Assembly (NCBI RefSeq): GCF_013415325.1
Contig: NZ_JACBYE010000040.1
Coordinates: forward strand, 1 to 40,825
Direction: 5' to 3'
DNA: 40,825 nt
DNA from: Sanguibacter inulinus
GTDB taxonomy: Bacteria > Actinomycetota > Actinomycetes > Actinomycetales > Cellulomonadaceae
The notes beneath the pieces are model-generated. The model was not told the DNA's origin. It ran no database searches and saw only the letters and a list, made by a program, of their open reading frames with translations. The stretch's first letter is position 1. Each line of letters begins with the position of its first letter. Below, one piece after another: positions 1-8,284 of the stretch. The position numbers were made by a program, and so were the translations under genes.

Positions 1-1198
1 CCGCAGAGGCCCGCCCGCGCACCCCGCCCTTCGCGGGAGTCGCAGCCTTGGTCGCAGCCGCGCCCGACCCCGCGCCGGCTCCTCCGCGACGCAGACGGCC
101 GAGCAGCCTGACCCCTCCGGCACCCGCGTCCCGCGGCACGATCTCCACCCGGAGCCGCGTGGCGAGCACCAGAACCACGAGCAGCACGCCGACGAGTACC
201 GTCGGCACGAGGAGCAGCGCGAGGGCAGCGCTGCCCGTCGGCAGGTCGTAGCGCAAGAACACCCACTCGTAGACCAGCATGCCGGGGGTGGTCGTGCCCC
301 GGTCTGCGAGGTCCGCGGTGAGCAGCAGCGGGACAGTCGTGACCATGAGGCTCAGGGTCGTCACGGCGAGCACCACCACGGCGGTCACCACGCCCGAGGC
401 AGCCCAACCAGCACGCGAGACCGCGGACCGGCGCATCGCGGCGAGGTACAGGGTCGCGGAGAGCGCCCCGACGAGCCCGACGACCGAGAGCCCGGCGATG
501 ACGACGAGCTCGGCCTGCGAGCCGCCGACCTCCTGCGCACGGCGGAGCGTCTCAGCCGAGCCGCCACCGCGCTGCGAGCCCCACTGGCCGACGTAGTAGG
601 CGACGGGACTGAAGCAGAAGAGCGGGACGGCGAGCAGCCCGCGGCTCACCAGCCGGGTCGTGCGCCCGGCCCGCGATGCCACAGACGCGACGAGCGGTCC
701 GAGCACGAGAGCGGCGGCGAGCGGGACGATCGAGTAGGCGAGGGCCCGGCCGACCGACGCACGGAACTCGTCGTCGTCGAGGACGGCCGAGAAGTTGGCG
801 CCACCGACAGAGCCGGCCACCTCGAAGAAGGCGACGGCGTCGCGGGTCGCGAGCTGCACGAGGCGCAGGGCGGGGAGCAGGTACTGGAGGACCGCGAGCG
901 CGAAGAGCGCGACGACGACGAACCAGCCCGCGAGACGGGCGTTGCTCATCCGGCGCGGGCTGCGGTCGACATCAGCCGGCTTCTCGAGACCGGTGGGGTC
1001 GTCGGGACCGACGGGCGCACCGGAGGCGGACGACGCGTCGGAGGCGGAGGACGGCTGGGAGCCAGGGAGCTCGTCAGCGGTCGCACCACCCGAACCCGCC
1101 TGGACCGACGCCTGCGTCCGTGACCCCGCTGACGCGGAGACCGCTCCGTCCGTGTCGTCCGTCGGCTCTGGGACTGGGGCGGGGGTCGTCTGGTCCAT
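1..1198 (-). CDS. Permease-like membrane protein (binding-protein-dependent sugar transport type), 3' end outside window
   Basis: An open frame runs on the minus strand from the ATG at 1198 through base 1 with no stop, so the C-terminus is missing. About 85 N-terminal residues are hydrophilic and rich in Ser, Ala, Asp, Pro and Thr. About six hydrophobic segments follow, starting at WFVVVALFALAVLQYLLPAL. The order of segments and an F..VLDDDEF-like stretch before the second helix resemble MalF/UgpA-type ABC permeases, but the cytoplasmic EAA loop (normally EAA..DGA) is not recognisable, so the ATPase-contacting loop looks degenerate. An internal ATG at 949 (MSNARL) would remove the hydrophilic extension. 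The gene diverges from the GH43 enzyme across a 131-bp region holding a LacI-type palindrome, so it may belong to the same regulon. It could also be a non-transport membrane protein; the permease call is only moderate. Confidence 0.55.
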   Translation of the reverse strand, partial: MDQTTPAPVPEPTDDTDGAVSASAGSRTQASVQAGSGGATADELPGSQPSSASDASSASGAPVGPDDPTGLEKPADVDRSPRRMSNARLAGWFVVVALFALAVLQYLLPALRLVQLATRDAVAFFEVAGSVGGANFSAVLDDDEFRASVGRALAYSIVPLAAALVLGPLVASVASRAGRTTRLVSRGLLAVPLFCFSPVAYYVGQWGSQRGGGSAETLRRAQEVGGSQAELVVIAGLSVVGLVGALSATLYLAAMRRSAVSRAGWAASGVVTAVVVLAVTTLSLMVTTVPLLLTADLADRGTTTPGMLVYEWVFLRYDLPTGSAALALLLVPTVLVGVLLVVLVLATRLRVEIVPRDAGAGGVRLLGRLRRGGAGAGSGAAATKAATPAKGGVRGRASA

Positions 1199-1220
1199 CG
1201 GGCGACCGTAGCAGCGATCG

Positions 1221-1250
1221 TTGACACCCTCGTCCAGCCGCAGATACCGT
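1221..1250 (+). promoter_or_regulatory. Predicted promoter of the GH43 gene
   Basis: A perfect -35 hexamer TTGACA (1221-1226) is followed after 18 bp by TACCGT (1245-1250), which fits the TAnnnT -10 pattern. Transcription would start near 1257, inside the palindrome at 1255-1270. Confidence 0.6.
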
Positions 1251-1254
1251 GCGG

Positions 1255-1270
1255 ATGTTCACGTAAACAT
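1255..1270. promoter_or_regulatory. LacI-type operator, copy 1
   Basis: ATGTTCACGTAAACAT is a 16-bp inverted repeat with a central CG and one mismatched pair. It differs by one base from the perfect palindrome before the GH30 gene (8198-8213). It sits just after the predicted -10, over the transcription start, a position where a repressor would block initiation. Central-CG palindromes are typical of LacI-family operators. The regulator encoded at 7096 is the likely ligand; this is inferred. Confidence 0.75.
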
Positions 1271-1329
1271 CGCCCCGGTGCGCACTGTCGCGCCCCGGCC
1301 GGTCGAACCCCCAGTCCAGGACGGACCCC

Positions 1330-4300
1330 ATGACGACGACGTCACGCCACACCCTGTTCCACCCACCCCACCTCCAGCACGACCCGCAGCACCGTCGCCT
1401 CCTCGGGCGTCCCCTCCTCGCTGCCGTCACGGCGGCTCTCGCCGCGACAGCCCTCGCGGCCGGCCTCGCAGTCCCCGCAGCGGCCGCTCCGTCGGGACTG
1501 CCCGTCCCGGCGTCTGCGGTGTCCGAGGCCCTCGCCTCGCTCCGCGCCGAGCCCGAGGCTCTCGGGTCCCAGGCGCTGGCTGACGTCGCAGCCGACGCCC
1601 CCACGGCACTCGCCCGACCCGTCGTCCTCGCCACCTACACCGGCGAGGCCCCCGCGCTCCCGGCGCAGGTCGAGGTCACCGCCCCGAGCGGCACCCGCCT
1701 GGCCGACGTCGTCTGGGACTCGGGCGAGTACGTCTTCGACCAGCACTACAGGTCGGTCATGGTCTCCGGCACCGTAGAGGGCACCCTCGCGGTCGAGGCC
1801 CAGGTCGACGTGGTGCCACGCGGCGTCGAGTACCTGGTCGACTCGGGAGGCACCCAGTCCACGCCGCCCTTCGACGCCGTCGCGACGCTCGCCGGGCCCA
1901 CGGGCGACAACACCCTGCGCCACACCGTCGCCGACCAGCAGGCGTCGACGGGCTGGGGCTACGTCAACGACGGCGACGCCTACGTCGGTCTGCGGGCCTC
2001 GACCAACCCTCTCGACAAGGACGCCGGCGGCCTCTGGGCCCGTGGCAGCGGGACCTCGTCTCGCCCGATCGTCTACAAGGTCCCCCTCGAAGCAGGTGAG
2101 CACACGGTCACCGCAGGCTTCCGCGAGTGGTGGAGCGGACCTCGGACCATGTCGGTCACGCTCGTCTCCCCCTCGGGCGCCCGTTCGGTCGTGACCCCTG
2201 AGGTGACCGTGAGCAACGCGTCCGGGAAGACCACCGCGATGGTCTCCGCGACGGTGACTGTCGACCAGACCGGCACCTCCGAGCTCCGCGTCGAGCGCGC
2301 CGCCGGCAGCGAGGCCCCGACCCTCGGCTGGTTCGCCGTCGCAGCCGGTCGCGTGGACGTCGACACCGCACCCGTCGTGGTCGCCCCGCCGACCATCACC
2401 CCGGGAGACGGCGCCTACTCGACCGCGCAGACGGTCTCGGTCTCGACAGCGACCCCGGGCGCCTCCGTCTACGTGACGACCGACGGCTCCGAGCCGTCCC
2501 GCACCCACGGCACCCTCTACACCGAGCCCTTCGTCCTCGACTCCACGACGACGGTCAAGGCCCGGGCGATCCGCAACGGGACCGCGAGCGCCGTCTCGAC
2601 AGCGCGCCTGAGCATCGAGCTCGTGCCCGAGGGCGGCTACGACGCCGTCCCCGTGGGCAAGACGTGGTTCGACACCGACGGCAACCCGATCCAGGCGCAC
2701 GGTGGCGGCTTCCTCGAGAAGGACGGCTGGTACTACTGGGTCGGCGAGAACAAGGCCCACGACGGTGCCGTCCTGCTCGGCGTGAGCCTGTACAAGTCTC
2801 AGGACCTCAAGAACTGGACGTACGTCAAAGAGCTCGTCACCCAGGACACCGCGCCTGAGCTCGTGGACTCCAAGTGGGAGCGACCCAAGCTCGTCTACAA
2901 CGAGAAGACCGACACCTTCGTGCTGTGGGGCCACTGGGAGCGCGCCGACGACTACTCGGCCTCGCACCTCGTGGTGGCCACGAGCCCGACGGTCGACGGG
3001 GACTACACCTTCGTCAAGCACTTCCGCCCGGGCGTCGGCGAGGTCACGACCGAGCACGAAGACCCCACCTACACGGGCGGCGACGACCTCTGGGGCTACG
3101 GCTCGCGCGACTTCACGGTCTTCAAGGACCCCGACAGCGACAAGGCGTACCTGCTGTCCTCCGAGGACCACACGAGCATGCGGCTCTACCCGCTGACCGA
3201 CGACTACGCCGACGTCGACTGGGAGGCCTCGTTCCCGGTCTTCGAGGGGCAGGGCCGTGAGGCCCCGGCCGTCGTGAAGATCGGCGAGTACTACCTGGCC
3301 TTCACCTCGGGGCAGTCCGGCTGGTACCCGAACCAGACGCGCGTCGCGTGGACCAAGGACATCGCCGACCCCGACGGCTGGTCCGACCCTGTGCTCGTCG
3401 GCAACAACACGTCGTTCTACAGCCAGCCCACCAACATCATGACGATCGACCGCCAGGACGGCGGACGCAAGTACGTGTACATGGGCGACCGGTGGAACTC
3501 CAAGAAGCTCGGGACCTCCACCTACGTGTGGCTGCCCCTGAGCATCGACCCCGCAGACCCGTCCACGGTGTCCCTCGACTACAGACCCGCGTGGAGCCTC
3601 GACTCGGCGACGGGCGCGATCGACTACCCGGAGGACCCGCTCGTCTCGCAGGGCAAGCCGGTGACCGCCGACGCGGTCGACGAAGCGCACGCCGCCTCCG
3701 TCGCCAACGACGGCGAGTACACCAACACCGCGACGTGGGGTGACAGCTCCGCGTACTTCCAGCCCACAGGCGTCCCCTTCAGCTGGACCGTCGACCTCGA
3801 AGAGGTCCAGGACCTCAGCCGCGTGGACCTCAGCTTCCGCAGCTACAACGGCTCGGAGTCCTACCACGGGTACACGGTCTCGGGCAGCGTCGACGGCACG
3901 ACGTGGACGCAGCTCGTCGGGCAGCTCGGCAACACCACGGTCGGCTTCACGAGCGACCCCCTCGTCGGGCAGTACCGCTACGTGCGGCTCGACGTCGCGC
4001 AGGTGGTCAACTCCCACAACGGCAACGCCGCAGCCTGGGCGGCGGGTCTCGTCGAGGTGCAGGTCTACGCCCACGAGGAGGTCGTAGTGCCCGGCACGGT
4101 GACGATCGACCTGCCGCAGCCAGCAGCGACAGGGTGGTTCACGACCACCCCGTCCCTCGTCGTGACGCGGGACGATGCCCAGCCTGTCGACCCGCAGCTC
4201 GCGCAGGCCGAGGCGGCCGGGACGATGGCGCTCGCCGCCGTGCCGGGGGCCGAGTACAGGCTCGACGACGGCGACTGGCTGCCGTACACGGGCCCCGTGC

Positions 4301-4863
4301 CTGTCGGCGACGGCAGGCACGTGGCACAGGCGCGGGCGACCGACGACGGTGTGCCCTCGACCGAGGTCACCGAGGTCACCCTCGACGTCGACACGACCGC
4401 ACCGACCACCACGGCCTCCGTCGACGCCGCGCGGCTGCTCACGGTGACGGCTGCCGACGACACCTCGGGCGTCGCCCGGGTGGAGTACTCGCTCGACGGT
4501 GGCCCCTGGGCCACTGCCTCGGCACCGGTCCAGCTCGGCGACGCCGCGGTGCAGGTCCGGGCGCGGGCGGTCGACGTGGCCGGGCTCGTGAGCCTGGTCT
4601 CCGAGACGAGCGTGCCCGCGCTCGCCGTCGACCCCGAGCCGACGGTCGACCCGACCGACGACCCGACCACCTCTGCGGCGCCCGGGACCGGGCCCGGTGC
4701 GGGTGGTGGAGCCGTCGGCACCCCGGCAGGCAGCAGCACCGTCGGAGCGTCGGGCCTGGCAGCCACCGGCACGTCGGTCGCCGTCGTCGCCCTCGCCGCC
4801 CTGCTGCTCGCCGCAGGTGGTGCGCTCGTCGTGCGCAGGAACCGGAGGACGCACCAGGGATGA
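1330..4863 (+). CDS. Secreted, wall-anchored GH43 enzyme, candidate exo-beta-1,3-galactanase
   Basis: 1177 aa. A long positively charged N-terminus (HRRLLGR) and hydrophobic core end near AAAA at about residue 53, giving a signal peptide (Sec, possibly Tat). Then come an Ig-like (Big_4-type) region (about 70-150), a beta-rich region, a chitobiase/HEX C-type domain (about 352-432), the GH43 catalytic domain (about 448-777), an F5/8C (CBM32-like) domain (about 777-915), chitobiase-like Ig repeats, a Pro/Thr linker and a sorting signal LAATG (1143-1147) with hydrophobic helix and RR tail. LAXTG suits class E sortases. Motifs such as DTDGNPIQAHGGG and ERPK resemble GH43 subfamily 24, which trims the beta-1,3-galactan backbone of arabinogalactan. 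Candidate catalytic residues are E517, E644 and Q699. The GH43_24 subfamily and substrate are from recall and need a search. Confidence 0.85.
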   Translation: MTTTSRHTLFHPPHLQHDPQHRRLLGRPLLAAVTAALAATALAAGLAVPAAAAPSGLPVPASAVSEALASLRAEPEALGSQALADVAADAPTALARPVVLATYTGEAPALPAQVEVTAPSGTRLADVVWDSGEYVFDQHYRSVMVSGTVEGTLAVEAQVDVVPRGVEYLVDSGGTQSTPPFDAVATLAGPTGDNTLRHTVADQQASTGWGYVNDGDAYVGLRASTNPLDKDAGGLWARGSGTSSRPIVYKVPLEAGEHTVTAGFREWWSGPRTMSVTLVSPSGARSVVTPEVTVSNASGKTTAMVSATVTVDQTGTSELRVERAAGSEAPTLGWFAVAAGRVDVDTAPVVVAPPTITPGDGAYSTAQTVSVSTATPGASVYVTTDGSEPSRTHGTLYTEPFVLDSTTTVKARAIRNGTASAVSTARLSIELVPEGGYDAVPVGKTWFDTDGNPIQAHGGGFLEKDGWYYWVGENKAHDGAVLLGVSLYKSQDLKNWTYVKELVTQDTAPELVDSKWERPKLVYNEKTDTFVLWGHWERADDYSASHLVVATSPTVDGDYTFVKHFRPGVGEVTTEHEDPTYTGGDDLWGYGSRDFTVFKDPDSDKAYLLSSEDHTSMRLYPLTDDYADVDWEASFPVFEGQGREAPAVVKIGEYYLAFTSGQSGWYPNQTRVAWTKDIADPDGWSDPVLVGNNTSFYSQPTNIMTIDRQDGGRKYVYMGDRWNSKKLGTSTYVWLPLSIDPADPSTVSLDYRPAWSLDSATGAIDYPEDPLVSQGKPVTADAVDEAHAASVANDGEYTNTATWGDSSAYFQPTGVPFSWTVDLEEVQDLSRVDLSFRSYNGSESYHGYTVSGSVDGTTWTQLVGQLGNTTVGFTSDPLVGQYRYVRLDVAQVVNSHNGNAAAWAAGLVEVQVYAHEEVVVPGTVTIDLPQPAATGWFTTTPSLVVTRDDAQPVDPQLAQAEAAGTMALAAVPGAEYRLDDGDWLPYTGPVPVGDGRHVAQARATDDGVPSTEVTEVTLDVDTTAPTTTASVDAARLLTVTAADDTSGVARVEYSLDGGPWATASAPVQLGDAAVQVRARAVDVAGLVSLVSETSVPALAVDPEPTVDPTDDPTTSAAPGTGPGAGGGAVGTPAGSSTVGASGLAATGTSVAVVALAALLLAAGGALVVRRNRRTHQG

Positions 4864-4874
4864 CCTCGTGAGGT

Positions 4875-4922
4875 GGCACCGGCCGGGCCAGGCTCGACCC
4901 CTGGTCTGGCCCGACCGGTGCC
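4875..4922 (+). terminator. Strong hairpin after the GH43 gene
   Basis: The arms at 4875-4891 and 4906-4922 pair over 16 of 17 positions (GGCACCGG and CGGGCCAG blocks, one C/A mismatch), with a 14-nt loop. There is no clear U-tract, as is common in high-GC actinobacteria. The right arm ends 2 bp before the -10 of the next gene. Confidence 0.7.
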
Positions 4923-4924
4923 CC

Positions 4925-4930
4925 TAGGCT
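4925..4930 (+). promoter_or_regulatory. -10 element of a leaderless promoter (M20 gene)
   Basis: TAGGCT ends 7 nt before the ATG at 4938 and no Shine-Dalgarno sequence is present. Transcription would start at or beside the A of the start codon, giving a leaderless mRNA. Confidence 0.6.
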
Positions 4931-4937
4931 GCGGAGC

Positions 4938-6155
4938 ATGGTCATCGACCTCGAGAGCGTCTACCGCGACCTGCACACCCACCCCGAGCTCGGGTTCGCC
5001 GAGACCCGGACGGCCCAGGTCGCCGCAGGCCACCTGCGAGACCTGGGCCTGACCGTGACGACAGGGGTCGGCGGAACAGGCGTCGTCGGTGTCCTCGAGA
5101 ACGGCGAGGGCCCGGTCGTCGCGCTGCGCGCCGACATGGACGGCCTGCCCGTCGAGGAGCGCACGGGTCTGGACTACGCGAGCACGGTCCGGGCTGTCGG
5201 CCCCGACGGCACCGACGTCCCGGTCATGCACGCCTGCGGGCACGACATGCACGTCACGTGCCTCCTGGGCGCTGTCGAAGACCTCGTCACCCGGCGCGGC
5301 ACGTGGTCCGGCACGCTGGTCGCCGTGGTCCAACCCGCCGAGGAGCTCGTCGCCGGCGCGCAGGCGATGGTCGACGACGGTCTCGTCGAGAGGTTCCCGA
5401 AGCCCGACGTGGTCCTCGGGCAGCACGTCGCCCCGCTCCCCGCAGGGATCGTCGGGCTGCGGCCGGGGCCGACGATGGCCGGCTCGGACTCGGTCACCGT
5501 GACCTTCCACGGGCGCGGCGGGCACGGCTCTCGCCCGCAGACCACCGTCGACCCTCTGCTCACCGCCTGCCACGCCGTCGTCAGGCTGCAGAGCATCGTG
5601 TCCCGCGAGTCCGAGCCCGGCGAGATCGTCGTGGTCTCGGTCGGTGCGATCCACGCGGGCAGCGCCGACAACGTCGTGCCCGCCGAGGCGACCCTCAGCA
5701 TCAACGTGCGGACCGTGAGCGACCAGAGCCGCACCCGGGTGCTCACCGCCGTGCGCCGCATCGTCGAGGCCGAGGCCGCCGCGGCCGGGATGACCACCCC
5801 GCCCACAGTCGTCGAGAGCAAGCACGCACCCGCGACGATCAACGACGAGGCGGCGACGGCCCGCGTCCGGGCGACCTTCGTGGAGACTTTCGGCGAGCAC
5901 GCCGTGATCGACCCGGGCACGGTCACCGGGAGCGAGGACGTCGGCGCGATCGCCACCGCCGCCGGCGCCCCGCTGGTCTTCTGGTTCTTCGGAGGGGCCG
6001 ACCCCGCGGCCTTCGCCGCCGCCGCTGCAGCCGGGACCCTCGACAGCGACATCCCGAGCAACCACTCGCCCTTCTTCGCCCCCGTGGTCCAGCCGACCCT
6101 CGACGTCGGGGTCGCCGCCCTCAGCGCCGCGGCACGGGAGTGGTTCGCGCGGTAG
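4938..6155 (+). CDS. M20 family (M20D-type) amidohydrolase
   Basis: 405 aa, cytoplasmic, no signal peptide. This family hydrolyses N-acyl amino acids or related amides using one or two metal ions. Visible motifs are the early LHTHPELGF, RADMDGLP, the metal-binding HACGHDMH, the PAEE segment with the catalytic and metal-ligand Glu pair, GRGGHGSRP in the lid domain, and a late NHSPFF containing the last histidine ligand. Length is normal for the family. The start is set by the leaderless promoter spacing (TAGGCT, 7 nt, ATG). A strong hairpin separates it from the GH43 gene, so it is a separate transcription unit and its link to glycan use is unclear. The stop codon lies inside a short tandem repeat. 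Confidence 0.88.
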   Translation: MVIDLESVYRDLHTHPELGFAETRTAQVAAGHLRDLGLTVTTGVGGTGVVGVLENGEGPVVALRADMDGLPVEERTGLDYASTVRAVGPDGTDVPVMHACGHDMHVTCLLGAVEDLVTRRGTWSGTLVAVVQPAEELVAGAQAMVDDGLVERFPKPDVVLGQHVAPLPAGIVGLRPGPTMAGSDSVTVTFHGRGGHGSRPQTTVDPLLTACHAVVRLQSIVSRESEPGEIVVVSVGAIHAGSADNVVPAEATLSINVRTVSDQSRTRVLTAVRRIVEAEAAAAGMTTPPTVVESKHAPATINDEAATARVRATFVETFGEHAVIDPGTVTGSEDVGAIATAAGAPLVFWFFGGADPAAFAAAAAAGTLDSDIPSNHSPFFAPVVQPTLDVGVAALSAAAREWFAR

Positions 6156-6202
6156 CAGTTCGGCGGTAGCAGTTCGGGTGGTAACGGTTCGGGCGGTAGC
6201 GG
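6144..6202. repeat. Four tandem 14-15-nt repeats spanning the M20 stop codon
   Basis: Four imperfect copies of TTCGGGCGGTAGCAG start at 6144, 6159, 6173 and 6188. The first contains the last codons and the TAG stop of the M20 gene. Confidence 0.75.
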
Positions 6203-6264
6203 GGCCCGGTCTCACACGGCGTCGCCCAGCACCCGCCCCGCAGCAGTGCCCTGGGGCTGCTCCG

Positions 6265-6912
6265 TCAGGGCCCGCTCACGGCCTCGAGCTCCTCGACCGT
6301 CCCCGCCATGATGGTCCGCTGGTGCGTGGTCACCTGCTCCACGGGCCAGTCCCACCACGCGACGGCGAGCAGCCTGTCGACGGTCGCGTCGTCGAAGCGG
6401 CGTCTGATCAGCCGCGCGGGGTTCCCGCCGACCACGCCGTAGTCGGGCACGTCCTTGACGACGACGGACCCGGCCGCGACGACCGCGCCGTGGCCGATCC
6501 GGACCCCGGGCATGACCGTGACACCGTTGCCGAGCCACACGTCGTTCCCCACGACGGTGTCGCCGCGGCTCGGCAGGTCGACGAGCAGGTCGACGTTCTG
6601 CGCCCACGACCCGCCCATGCTCGGGAAGGGGAAAGTCGAGGGACCGTCGAGCCGGTGGTTGGCGCCGTTCATGAGAAACCGGACCCCGGTCGCCAGGGCG
6701 CAGTACCGGCCGATCACGAGGCGCTCGGGGCCGTAGTGGTAGAGCACGTTGCGGGTCTCGAAGGCTGTCGCGTCGTCGGGGTCGTCGTAGTAGGTGAAGT
6801 CGCCGACCTCGACAAGGGGCGAGGTGACCAGAGGCTTGAGCAGCACGACACGTGGCTGGCCCGGCATCGGGTGCAGGGTCGACGGGTCGGGCGGGGGCTG
6901 GACTGACGTCAT
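6265..6912 (-). CDS. CatB/Vat-related O-acetyltransferase (left-handed beta-helix)
   Basis: 215 aa from the ATG at 6912, with GGAGGA about 9 nt upstream. The C-terminal half shows hexapeptide-repeat sequence ([18 protein letters not shown], then [13 protein letters not shown]) and the closing [14 protein letters not shown] segment. The segment [16 protein letters not shown] carries the histidine expected to activate the acceptor hydroxyl in the xenobiotic acetyltransferase group (CatB chloramphenicol and Vat streptogramin enzymes). The family transfers acetyl from acetyl-CoA as a trimer. A sugar or wall O-acetyl acceptor is equally possible, so a resistance role is not established. It diverges from the LacI gene at 7096 across 183 bp with a 19-bp palindrome. 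A start at 6867 (MPGQPRVV) is an alternative. Confidence 0.8.
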   Translation of the reverse strand: MTSVQPPPDPSTLHPMPGQPRVVLLKPLVTSPLVEVGDFTYYDDPDDATAFETRNVLYHYGPERLVIGRYCALATGVRFLMNGANHRLDGPSTFPFPSMGGSWAQNVDLLVDLPSRGDTVVGNDVWLGNGVTVMPGVRIGHGAVVAAGSVVVKDVPDYGVVGGNPARLIRRRFDDATVDRLLAVAWWDWPVEQVTTHQRTIMAGTVEELEAVSGP

Positions 6913-6974
6913 GGGGTGATGTCCTCCGCTGTCGGGGCATGTCTGGGCACGGCGGGCTGAGACGGGGCGGCATC

Positions 6975-6993
6975 CAGGATCGCAGCGATCCTG
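6975..6993. promoter_or_regulatory. 19-bp palindrome between acetyltransferase and lacI genes
   Basis: CAGGATCGC-A-GCGATCCTG has perfect 9-bp arms around one base. It lies 63 bp upstream of the acetyltransferase start and 103 bp upstream of the LacI gene. It could be an operator for either gene. It does not resemble the ATGTTTACGTAAACAT motif. Confidence 0.45.
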
Positions 6994-7083
6994 CGGGACC
7001 TCCCGTGATTTTCTGCCCCTCAGGTCCACCCCGGTGCGCTCCGCCCGAGACGTCGGTCCGGCAGCAGGCGCGTCCGCCGGTCC

Positions 7084-7089
7084 TATCAT
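7084..7089 (+). promoter_or_regulatory. -10 element of a leaderless promoter (lacI gene 1)
   Basis: TATCAT ends 6 nt before the ATG at 7096. No Shine-Dalgarno is visible, so the transcript probably begins at the start codon. Confidence 0.6.
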
Positions 7090-7095
7090 CGGTCC

Positions 7096-8154
7096 ATGAC
7101 CTCCGGCGACAGCACTGCCGAGCCCACGGCCGGGCGGGCTCCCCGCCCCCGCTCGGGTCCGTCGATCGCCGACGTCGCCGCCCTCGCCGGGGTGTCGTCC
7201 CAGACGGTCTCTCGGGTGTCGACGGGCGCCGAGCGCGTCCGCCCGGAGACCCGCGAGCGGGTGCTCGCCGCGATGGCCGAGCTCGGCTACTCCCCCAACC
7301 ACGCCGCCCGTGCGCTGCGGTACGCGCACTTCGAGACCATCGGCGTGATCGCGCACAGGCTCGCGCGGACCGGTGAGGCCCGCACCTTCGAGGCCGTCGT
7401 CGAGGCCGCCCGCCTCGAGGGCTACACCGTCACCCTCGTCGACGTGCAGAGCCCGTCCTCGGACGACCTCACCGCTGCGGCCGCGCGGTTGACGCACCAG
7501 GCGATCGACGGGCTCGTGATCATCCGCGCCGAGGAGCAGAGCCCCGAGACCCTCGCGCTGCCCGCGCGGATGCCCGTGGTCGTCTCCGACTCACGCTTCG
7601 TCACGCACCACCCGGCCGTCGCGACGGACCAGGCCGCCGGGACACGCGCCGCCGTCGAGCACCTGCTGAGCCTGGGTCACACGACGGTGCACCACCTGGC
7701 GGGCCCGGCCGACTCCTCGCCCGCCGGGCTGCGCGTCGACTCGTGGCGGGCGTGCCTCGTCGAGGCTGGACGGCCTGTGCCACAGATCGTCCGGGGCGAC
7801 TGGTCGGCGACCTCGGGCTACGAGCAGGGCCTGAAGATCGCGCAGGACCCCGACGTGACGGCGGTCTTCTGCGCGAACGACGAGATGGCTGCGGGCCTCT
7901 ACAGGGCGCTGCACGAGAGCGGGCGGAGCATCCCCGAGGACGTGTCGGTCGTCGGTTTTGACGACATCCCGCTCGCCGAGCACCTCTGGCCCCCGCTGAC
8001 GACGGTCGCCCAGGACTTCCACGCGATCGGGCAAGAGCTGGTCGACCTGCTGCTGCGCCAGATCCGCGACGGTGACAGCCTCACCGACGTGCGGTCTCTG
8101 CTGCCTGTCGAGCTCGTCGTCCGGTCGAGCACAGCGCCGCCGGCCTCGCACTGA
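7096..8154 (+). CDS. LacI family transcriptional regulator 1
   Basis: 352 aa. The N-terminal helix-turn-helix begins [20 protein letters not shown], and the hinge segment [10 protein letters not shown] precedes the sugar-binding core. Core motifs include [21 protein letters not shown] and [22 protein letters not shown], typical of LacI/GalR repressors that bind a sugar and release DNA. The stop is 43 bp before the perfect palindrome 8198-8213 in the GH30 promoter, and a one-base variant of that palindrome is in the GH43 promoter. This regulator is therefore the best candidate for sensing an arabinogalactan-derived sugar and controlling both secreted enzymes. The effector is unknown. The start fits a leaderless promoter. 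Confidence 0.92.
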   Translation: MTSGDSTAEPTAGRAPRPRSGPSIADVAALAGVSSQTVSRVSTGAERVRPETRERVLAAMAELGYSPNHAARALRYAHFETIGVIAHRLARTGEARTFEAVVEAARLEGYTVTLVDVQSPSSDDLTAAAARLTHQAIDGLVIIRAEEQSPETLALPARMPVVVSDSRFVTHHPAVATDQAAGTRAAVEHLLSLGHTTVHHLAGPADSSPAGLRVDSWRACLVEAGRPVPQIVRGDWSATSGYEQGLKIAQDPDVTAVFCANDEMAAGLYRALHESGRSIPEDVSVVGFDDIPLAEHLWPPLTTVAQDFHAIGQELVDLLLRQIRDGDSLTDVRSLLPVELVVRSSTAPPASH

Positions 8155-8192
8155 GCACGTCCTCCAGCGGGTGAGACCCGAACCGTCGCACC

Positions 8193-8221
8193 TTGACATG
8201 TTTACGTAAACATCGCAGGAT
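8193..8221 (+). promoter_or_regulatory. Predicted promoter of the GH30 gene
   Basis: TTGACA (8193-8198) and CAGGAT (8216-8221) are separated by exactly 17 bp. The spacer is almost filled by the palindrome at 8198-8213, so repressor and RNA polymerase would compete for the same bases. Confidence 0.65.
8198..8213. promoter_or_regulatory. LacI-type operator, copy 2 (perfect palindrome)
   Basis: ATGTTTACGTAAACAT is a perfect 16-bp palindrome with central CG, between the -35 and -10 of the GH30 promoter and directly downstream of a lacI gene. One base differs from the GH43 copy at 1255-1270. Confidence 0.8.
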
Positions 8222-8284
8222 CGTCGGCAGGTGCGCCAACGTCGGCGGACCCTCTTGTCCCATCCAACGGCGGAAGGTACACCG

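Noticed and set aside
1342-4854. 1170-codon open frame on the minus strand opposite the GH43 gene
   Set aside because: A GC-skewed shadow frame: low-complexity Arg/Gly/Val-rich translation with no domain, while the plus strand shows signal peptide, GH43 motifs and a sorting signal.
6265-6912. Antibiotic resistance gene vat/catB
   Set aside because: Family resemblance only; the context is glycan use and the acceptor is unknown, so I do not assign a resistance symbol.
8231-8284. Upstream start (ATG 8231) for the GH30 protein
   Set aside because: It would put 18 extra residues before the signal peptide and lacks an RBS, while GGAAGG is correctly placed before 8285.
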